Shown here piece by piece: positions 56,960 through 64,000 of a DNA stretch of 64,000 nt; the first letter of the stretch is position 1, and every line of letters begins with the position of its first letter. Location of the stretch: positions 432,274-496,273 of the forward strand of contig CAJNDS010002316.1 in NCBI GenBank assembly GCA_905221605.1. The letters run 5' to 3'. Below the pieces are notes generated by a model. The model was not told the DNA's origin. It worked only from the letters and a program-made list of their open reading frames with translations, and made no database searches. A program made the position numbers and the translations under genes. Source of the DNA: Symbiodinium natans. Taxonomy: Eukaryota; Sar; Dinophyceae; Suessiales; Symbiodiniaceae.

Positions 56960-57190
56960 CCGCCGTTCTAGGGTGTATATATATACACATACAGATGAAT
57001 ATAGCAAAGTTTTTTGGGCTAGGGTATACATATACAGATACATATACACACGTATATATATATATATATGTTTCTGTATGAAGAGTTTAGGGTTTTAGGG
57101 TGTATGTATATTTATATATATATATATATGCATGCATGCATGCATGCATTACATACATACATACATACATATGCATATATACACAGGGTT
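56960..57190. repeat. (TA)n/GCAT-rich repeat module (second copy at 57760-57985)
   Basis: Shared phrase CACATACAGATGAATATAGC, then GGGCTAGGGTATACATATAC, (TA)n, TTCTGTATGAAGAGTTTAG, and (GCAT)n then (ACAT)n. Both copies lie in the same orientation. Confidence 0.9.
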
Positions 57191-58930
57191 TAGGGTTTAG
57201 GATGTAGGGTTTAGGGTTTAGGGACCCCCGTCTCAGCTTCAGGCAAAGTCTGCGAGCAAACAGACCCATTCTGTTTAGATAGGCCCCTGTCTCCCGGATG
57301 CCTCCAAAACCCTACGGTAAACCGTAACTAAACCCAGGGCCCAAAACCCCGAAACCCTAAACCTCCAACCCTTTCAAAGAATACCCAGAACCCCAAAACC
57401 CAAAACCCTAAACCCTAAGCCGTCTGAAAGAATACTCCTACCTAAGATCCTCAAGCCCTGCAGCCGTCAACTGAAGCCTCGCATTAGCCGAGCCCCAAAG
57501 CCCTGAAACCCCTGAACGCCTAATTCCCGAAACCCTAATTCCCGAAACCCTAAGTCCCAACCCTAAACCCCCAACCCTAAACCCTGAACCCTAAACCCTA
57601 AACCCTAAACCCCGAGGCATGCCCTTCGCTATGGAGCCCATTGCGCGGCGGTCACCGTGCCAGCGTTTGGTGGGGGGACCTGGGTTCAAAGAGCCTCGCA
57701 CCCGGGCTTAGGCTTTTAGGGCCTTTTTTAGTGTGTATCTATGTAGTTATACGCAGGGTTCTAGGGTGTATATATATATATATACACATACAGATGAATA
57801 TAGCAAAGTCTTTTGGGCTAGGGTATACATATACAGATACATATACACACGTATATATATATATATATTTCTGTATGAAGAGTTTAGCGTTTTAGGGTGT
57901 ATGTATACATATATATATATATATGCATGCATGCATGCATGCATGCATACATACATACATACATATGCACATATTCACATATAGAGAGTCTAGGGTTTCA
58001 GGGAATAGGGTCCAGGGCTCAGTGTCTGGGTGTGGTCCAGGGTCAGGGTTTTCTGAGACTCTCTTTGAACCCTAAGAACCCCCCCCCTCCCCCCCTTCCA
58101 AACAACGAGAGTTGAGAGGGTCGGGGTCTAGAGCTTCTCCCCTCAACCCTACTAAGCCCTAAAAGGTCACAACCCTACGAAACCCTGCTAAGCCCTGCAT
58201 CCCTTGTGATTGCATGATTCCAAGTCGCAAACCCTGACGTCATAAACCTTCCTAATCCCTACCAAACCCAACTCAACCCTGAGTCCCAAACCACGCTGCA
58301 GACGACCTCGGCTGGAAAGTCGAAGCTGCGCGGCAGGCGCAGATTGAGTTTAGGGTCTCGCGAGGGTTTACGGTGCAGGGTTTGGCTTGAGGAGCTTAAG
58401 GAGCTTGAGGGGTGTGAGGAGCCTGCCGCGGCTAGGGCTTTGGCCTGTACCGTAGGGGGCTTATGTTTCAGGTTTTAGGGGTTTAGGGTTCAGGGTTTAG
58501 GCTAAACCCTAATTCTAAACCCTAAACCCTAGTCCTTAATCCCTAATCCCTAAACCCTAAACCCTAAAAACCTAATCCCTTAACCTTAAACCCTCAACCC
58601 TGGACCCGAAACCCCAAACCCTAAACCCGAAACCCTAAACCCGAAACCCGAAACCCTAAACCCGAAACCCTAAACCCCAAACCCAAAACCCTAAACCCGA
58701 AACCCTAAAGCCCAAACCCGAAACCCTAAACCCGAAGCCCTAGGGTCCTAGGCGCCCGAAGCCCGAGTCTTCGAAGTCGCTTTGCTTTGGCCAGGCAGTC
58801 AACAACTGCCTGCGAGCCGTGGCGTCCGGCCCCCGGAGTGGAGGTTTAGGGTTGAGGGTTTAGGGTTTAGGGTTTAGGGTTTAGGGCTCAGGGATGTATG
58901 GGCTCAGGGGTTTATGGGGTTTTGGTTGGT

Positions 58931-59007
58931 ATGTCCCCCCATTTTTAAACAGTCCTTAACAGGGATTATAGCTCCTATTCAGTGTTAGTAGAAGGGGGAA
59001 CATCCCA
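58931..59007. repeat. MITE-like hairpin, family H1 copy 3
   Basis: TATGTCCCCCCATTTTTAAA ... TAGAAGGGGGAACATCCCA; part of tandem unit 1. Confidence 0.65.
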
Positions 59008-60062
59008 CGGTTTGCATGCATGCATGCATGCATTACATACATACATACATACATACATACAGACATGCATACATACATACATACATATGCATATATACAC
59101 ATATAGAGAGTCTAGGGTTTCAGAAAATAGGGTCTAGGGGCTCAGTGTCTGGGTGTGGTCCAGGGTTAGGGTTTTCTGAGACCCTGTTTGAACCCTAAGA
59201 ACCCCCCCCCCTCCCCCCCTTCCAAACAACGAGAGTTGAGAGGGTCGGGGTCTAGAGCTTCTCCCCTCAACCCTACTAAGCCCTAAACGGTCACAACCCT
59301 ACGAAACCTGCTAAGCCCTGCATCCCCTTGTGATTGCATGATTCCAAGTCGCAAACCCTGAACCCTACCAAGCCGTCATAAACCTTCCTAATCCCTACCA
59401 AACCCAACTCAGCCCTGAGTCCCAATCCACGCTGCAGATGACCTGGGCTGGAGCAAGGAAGCTGCCCGGCAGGCGCAGATTGAGTTTAGGGTTTAGGGTG
59501 CAGGGTTTGGCTTGAGGAGCTTAACGAGCTTGAGGGGTGTGAGGAGCCTGCCGCGGCTAGGGCTTTGGCCTGTACCGTAGGGGGCTTATGTTTCAGGTTT
59601 TAGGGGTTTAGTTCAGGGTTTAGGCTAAACCCTAAACCCTAACCCTAAACCCTAAGCCCTAGTCCTTAATCCCTAATCCCTAAACCCTAAACCCTAGAAA
59701 CCTAATCCCTAAACCCTAAACCTTAAACCCTCAACCCTGGACCCGAAACCCGAAACCCGAAACCCTAAACCCCAAACCCTAAACCCTAAACCCGAAACCC
59801 TAAACCCCAAACCCGAAACCCTAAACCCGAAGCCTTAGGGTCCTAGGCGCCCGAAGCCCGAGTCTTCGAAGTCGCTTTGCTTTGGCCAGGCCCTAAACCA
59901 GGGCTCGCGAGCCGCAGCGTCCGGCCCCCGGAGTGGAGGTTTAGGGTTTAGGGTTTAGGGTTTAGGGTTTAGGGTTTAGGGTTTAGGGTTTAGGGTTTAG
60001 GGCTCAGGGGTGTATGGGCTCAGGGATGTATGGGCTCAGGGGTTTATGGGGTTTAGGTTGGT

Positions 60063-60138
60063 ATGTTCCCCCATTTTTAAACAGTCCTTAACAGGGACTA
60101 TAGTTCTTATTCAGTGTTAGTAGAAGGGGGAACATCCC
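60063..60138. repeat. MITE-like hairpin, family H1 copy 4
   Basis: TATGTTCCCCCATTTTTAAA ... AGAAGGGGGAACATCCCA; part of tandem unit 2. It differs from copy 3 at four or five positions. Confidence 0.65.
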
Positions 60139-60984
60139 ACGGTTTATATGGGGTTACGGGTTTATGGGCTTCAGGGTCTAGGGGTTTAGTTTGTTCCCCC
60201 TCGTGTGGGGTTGTTAGACTTTAAACTCAACTCTTCTCCTCGCCCGGTCTACTCCTCGCTCATCCCTGGAGTGCCCAACGCGAGATTCCTTAAACCCTGG
60301 AGCGCCCAGCCCCAGACTGTCCTTGGAGTGCCTAAACCCCAGAGTTTTTTCTGAAGTGCCCAACCCCATAGTGTCCCTTGAGTGCCCAACCCCAGCAGGG
60401 TATCTCTACCCAGAGAGGGTGGGGATGTTCGAAGTAAATTAACTTAGGGGTTCAGGGGTTTAGGGTTTAGGGGTGAATTGTCTATATAAGGAGTTAGGGC
60501 TTACAGGGTTTGGGGTTTATGGTTTCAGGGTTTAGGGGTCCAAGGGTTTAGGGGTTTCGGGGTTTAGGGTTTGGGGGTCTAGGGTTTAAGGTTTGGGGCA
60601 TCTAAAATTAAGCGTTTATGGGTTCAGGCGTTAAGGGTGTAGGGTTTGTGGATTTAGGGTTGAAGGGTGTTTTGAGTTTAAGGTTTATGGGTTCAGGGAG
60701 TGGCGCTTCAGACTCGTGCTTTGCCGTTGGGGGTTCAGGACTTGTAGAAGTTTCAGACAGTGGGTAAGCCCTAAACCCTAAACCCTAAACCCTGAACCCT
60801 GAACCCTAAACCCTAAACCCTGAACCCTGAAGCCTAAACCCTAAACCCTAAGCCCCTCAGAAGCCGTGACGACTTTGCACCTCGCTGACTTCGACGCCGC
60901 ACCTTGCCTGAAATTCTGCGAGGCTTACCAGAGCTTTGGGATTGGATTTGGGTCCAATTAGGGCTCGTGCTTTGCCGTTAGGGG

Positions 60985-61640
60985 TTCAGGATCCTGCAGC
61001 AGGCGCGGGGACCTGGCAAGTGGCAGTTTGTCTTCAGTGTTGTGTTATGCCGCAATCAACACCCTGAACCACATACCCTTCGAATCTCGTTTGGGAGGGC
61101 TTCGGGTTTAGGGTTATTCGGGTTCAGGGTTTAGGCATAGATTAGGGTTTGTTTGGAGCTCAGAGTGACTGTGCCTCGAATTTCAGAAACCTTGCCCTAC
61201 AGCTCTGTTGCAGACTTACTTCTCTTCCTAGTGAAAGCATCCTCATATCAGCTTCTGTTTGTAAGTGTACGTGCGGGTATATATGTATATATATATATAT
61301 GGTTTTTGGTGCACCTTCTAAGGCGTACAGCCTAAAAAATAAACCGTTTGGCCGTCTAGTACCAAATCCTGAACCCTGAAACCCGACATAACCCTACCCA
61401 TTTGTCGAGGGTCTGGAGTTCTGTTTTGTGCTTGTCCGGCTTGAGGGGTTGCGCTCTCACTAGAAGATTCCGCGCCTCCGCCTCCCCACCCGAAACCTCA
61501 ACGACCCCACAACCCTAAGCCCTTGTACATCCCAGCCACAAACTCCTGGAGACCCGAAACCCTAAACCCTAAGCCCTAAACCCTCAACCCTAAACCCAGG
61601 CAGGCCAATAAGCCGCATGTGGGGGGGCACCCCAGCTAAA
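60985..61640 (+). repeat. Dispersed duplication W, copy 2
   Basis: See 54538-55200. This copy lacks one GAGTGACT unit and has a different sequence after the (TA)n (GGTTTTTGGTGCACC). Confidence 0.85.
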
Positions 61641-63032
61641 CCCTAAACACCCTAAACCCTAAAAGCCCGGCTGGCCCTACTGAGGCGGTGTTAACCTTCG
61701 GAGACTCATTAACGTACGGCTTGACGATGGAGGCCGATTATTCCCTCTGAATACGTGGGGGGTTTAGGGTTTAGGGTTTAGGGTGTAGGGTTCAGGGTTC
61801 AGGGTTCAGGGTTCAGGGTTCAGGGTTCAGGGTTCAGGGTTTCGGGAGGCTTTGAGCTTCCAAAATGGCGGGGATGATCGGGGTAGATATCAGTGTGAGC
61901 CCCTCAACCCGCAAGCCCTACAAGCCCAAGCCTTCAAGCCCCCTCGACTTTTGGCAGGGAGGGCAGCCAAAACCCTACGGGGTCTACTTGGCGCAGCTGC
62001 TGGGCCTGCCATCTGAGAGCGTTGCCGCGCCCCCGGGTGCTCATTTTGAGGGTTTCGGGTTTTAGGGTTTCGGGTTGAGCCCTAAACCCTAAAGGCTTTA
62101 GGGTTGTAGGGTTTAGGGTTGTAGGGTTTCGGGTTCCGGGCTACGGGATATACTTGAAGTTGCTTAAGGCAGGCGTTGAGAGTTTAGGTTGTCTTGTGGG
62201 GTAGACCCCGTAAACCACAACCCCCCAAACCTCAAAACTCCAAACCTTGAAACCCGAAAACCCTGAAACCCCAAAGCCCTGAAACCCCAAAATCCGAGAA
62301 GCCCTCAGCTCCTGGGTGGTCGGCAGGCTGCAGCCAAAGGCCGGGAGGAATATGGAGCGCAGTCCAACTATTTATTGGTGCTAGGTTTCTTCCCCCCCTG
62401 GTCTGTGAGCTTTCTGCAATAGGGGCCGGGGGCCAAGGGGGTCATGGGGGGTAAGGGGGCCAGGCGTCCCTGTCAGGTCAGCGCCCTTGAGGCTTAATGT
62501 TGAAATCCGGAGTATAGGGGGGGTAACCCTTCCAGGGCCGGATGTAGCTGGATTGTATTCCACTACTCTCCAATGGCACCACCCATTGTCCATCCAGTAA
62601 AGGTCCGGCACCCTATAAAAGGGTGGGTACGGCCTTTGCAATTTAAGGTTTAGGGCCTAGAGTTAAACGTTTAGTTTTACGGGCTTTCTATGGCTGAGGG
62701 GCTTGGAGGGTTCAGAGCTTAGGGGTTTTAGTTGCGTGGTGGTTTGGGCGGCGGTTTTCTTACTTGCTACCTTTCGTAGTTCTATTGCTCTAAAATAACC
62801 CTTACGGGACAACACCCTAAACCTTCAGTTCTCAGTTCTTCCAGAAGCCCTAGAGACCCTACACCCTAACCCCTAAACCCTCAAGCCCAATTTATGCTCG
62901 GGCTCGTCTTGTCCATGAGGGTGATCAGGTAAGAGGAGAAATTGTGTTCAACACTGGCAGGTGTAATCTTGGTAGCTCTCAACTGTAGCGAATTGTGCTA
63001 ACCGAAAAAATTTCGCAGTGTAGAACACGTAG
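61641..63032. other. Last heptamer-bearing stretch; weak exon candidates
   Basis: The final TTTAGGG/TTCAGGG array (61760-61842) contains seven TTCAGGG units in a row. A + frame at 61865-62065 (GVYLAQLLGLPSESVAAPPG) and a stretch ending ATCAG|GTAAGA near 62930 (MLGLVLSMRVI) are possible exons. The second has a near-perfect 5' splice site but does not phase with gene D in the frame I prefer. Confidence 0.4.
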
Positions 63033-63883
63033 GAGAGCAGGCCTGCGCAGTCGACAAAATCATCCGCTGCTCAGGCCAGAGTGGCCAGTGAGTTGGATGA
63101 AGCATCGCTGCCGAGCTCAGCTGCCATCGACCGTGCCGAAAACCGAGAGCGTTGCTGGGGTTGTGTGCTTGGAGGGCGGGCCATCTCTCAACATTCTATC
63201 CCCAAGCAAGGCTTGTTGTTATCGGGCGCTGTCGTATATGCACGCAGGGTGAGCACGCGCTTGGCTACGAGTGGCGTCCAAATCGCGCGACAGACACCCT
63301 TCTGGCTGTGTCCATGTGCCTGATACACTAAACATCACACGCTCCGGAGAGCTCCTGGACATCGGATGGCGATGAGTGCAACAACATGTTCAGCTACGTG
63401 GCGCCATTGTCACGGCAAGAACTTGCAGGGGTTGAACGTTTTTTTGCCGGTCTAAAAGGTGAGCAGCTGAAGGGATTGCGATAAAAGACTTTCCATGAAT
63501 CATGAATCGGTCATTTGAGCTTGAAACACTGAGGCGAAGTTTGGGATGCGATAGATGGTATCTGAATGTTTAGCATTGAAGGATTGGTATTGGTTTTTTC
63601 GGAGCGTTGTTTGCAACTCACATCGAATAAGAACGGTCTTCGTGGAATATTGTATGAAAGATTTCACGGAAGTTTCAGGCTATCAGAATACATAATTTCT
63701 ATATCGTTAATAATACATTGATGTAACTTCGAATGTCAAAGTTTCTCGATAGGATTCAAATGGAATGAGCTCCGGATCGATGCCGAGATCGAAGCCATGG
63801 CTACGCCTCCCCATGTGCAAAAGACACGACGACTCACGCCAGTGCTGCAAGGGTTGGTTTGGCAGTTTCTGTTATTTCTATGA
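63033..63883 (+). CDS. Gene D: three exons phased to a stop, unknown function
   Basis: Exon 63033-63248 follows ACACGTAG; it reads SSAAQARVASELDEASLPSS, AIDRAENRERCWGC and LLLSGAVVYARR, before GTGAGC. Exon 63350-63458 follows CTCCGGAG; it reads SSWTSDGDECNNMFSYVAPL then SRQELAGVERFFAGLK, before GTGAGC. Exon 63753-63883 follows TTTCTCGATAG; it reads FKWNELRIDAEIEAMATPPH, then VQKTRRLTPVLQGLVWQFLL and TGA. Both introns keep phase, and both donors are GTGAGC. No heptamers occur here. The 5' end is not found. Shadow frames are open in exons 1 and 3 (the latter reads CCKGWFGSFCYFYDP and stays open to the window end), so RNA data would be decisive. Family not recognised. Confidence 0.5.
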
Positions 63884-64000
63884 TCCATCTCGGGAGCTCG
63901 CCCCTCCCGTGCGCGAAGAAGCACCACGACACGCACGAGGGCTAGCAAGATTGTGTGGTGATATTCATTTGGAGCTGATCACTCCGATGGGTTATGTTTT

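Larger units (their letters stand above)
57926..60143 (+). repeat. Two tandem ~1.1-kb units
   Basis: Unit 1 is 57926-59013 and unit 2 is 59014-60143. Each starts with (GCAT)n/(ACAT)n. It then runs through TATAGAGAGTCTAGGGTTTC, a C-rich run with CAAACAACGAGAGTTGAGAG, CCCGAAA/CCCTAAA arrays, GTCTTCGAAGTCGCTTTGC and a TTTAGGG array, and ends with an H1 hairpin. Length differences are in the arrays. The H1 copies at 58931-59007 and 60063-60138 are the unit ends. Confidence 0.9.
101..62140. repeat. Interspersed telomere-like heptamer repeats (TTTAGGG / CCCTAAA)
   Basis: Short runs of the heptamer, from one unit to about twenty, occur every few hundred bases from near the left edge to about 62.1 kb and then stop. 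Both orientations are mixed, often within 100 bases of each other. Many degenerate variants occur (TTTAGGA, TTCAGGG, TTTGGGG, TTTCGGG, CCCGAAA, CCCTGAA), so most copies are old. TTTAGGG is the telomere repeat of plants and of dinoflagellates. The runs are short, internal and mixed in orientation, so this is not a chromosome end. The repeats are absent from the LINE (40.6-48.9 kb), from the AT-rich islands and from the last 1 kb. They lie between exon-like stretches, which suggests they populate introns and intergenic DNA. Confidence 0.95.

Noticed and set aside
57733-59198. Frames rich in Y, I, H and T
   Set aside because: Translations of (TA)n, (GCAT)n and (ACAT)n tracts.
62381-62641. - strand frame of 86 codons
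   Set aside because: Proline- and glycine-rich, without splice signals or homology, opposite to the strand used by other host exons.
1-64000. tRNA, rRNA or snRNA genes
   Set aside because: I looked for T-loop-like GTTCGAATCC/GTTCAAATCC words and familiar rRNA blocks on both strands by eye and found none; a covariance-model scan would be decisive.

Overview
The window looks like nuclear DNA of a dinoflagellate, most likely of a Symbiodiniaceae/Polarella/Prorocentrum-like lineage (inference). The signs are: hundreds of short plant-type telomere-like heptamers (TTTAGGG/CCCTAAA) scattered in both orientations; small exon-like stretches with GT-, GC- and possibly GA- donors; candidate relics of the dinoflagellate spliced leader; a gag typical of dinoflagellate Ty1/copia-like elements; and a very large LINE with an OTU protease domain. 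There is no operon structure and no bacterial gene layout. I recognised no rRNA, tRNA or CRISPR array.

Layout. 1-3.1 kb: exon-like stretches of one + strand gene (gene A), separated by telomere-repeat introns, ending in a stop at 3106-3108. 3.1-7.4 kb: repeats, hairpin families and an AT-rich degenerate repeat. 7.4-10.1 kb: gene B (+), a receptor-like protein with the C-terminal part of a Venus-flytrap-like ligand domain, a cysteine-rich ephrin-receptor/TNFR-like stalk and a membrane segment. 12.9-13.7 kb: gene C (+), a three-exon 115-aa reading frame that I can phase from ATG to stop. 15-25 kb: scattered exon candidates, microsatellites and AT-rich decayed repeats. 26.5-29.5 kb: a gag-only, copia-like remnant on the - strand between two ~185-bp direct repeats. 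32.2-32.8 kb: seven tandem 85-bp units that read as a 16-codon coiled-coil exon plus a 37-nt GC-AG intron. 34.5-38 kb: further exon candidates. 40.6-48.9 kb: a broken non-LTR retrotransposon (- strand; OTU protease, C2H2 finger, APE endonuclease, reverse transcriptase, CCHC-like tail). 49-62 kb: repeat-rich DNA with segmental duplications, one with an internal inversion, plus an AT-rich island holding a frameshifted gene of foreign character. 63.0-63.9 kb: gene D (+), three exons phased to a stop.

The main idea from reading the window is that the telomere-like repeats are part of gene structure. In the register GTTTAGG the repeat starts with GT and contains TTTAG|G, so one array can supply both a 5' and a 3' splice site. 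Several exon candidates begin exactly after TTTAG or end exactly before GTTTAG. This is untested and needs transcript data. Host genes and exons are nearly all on the + strand; both retroelement genes are on the - strand. GC-rich DNA of this kind gives long open shadow frames, so single-exon calls without homology are tentative.
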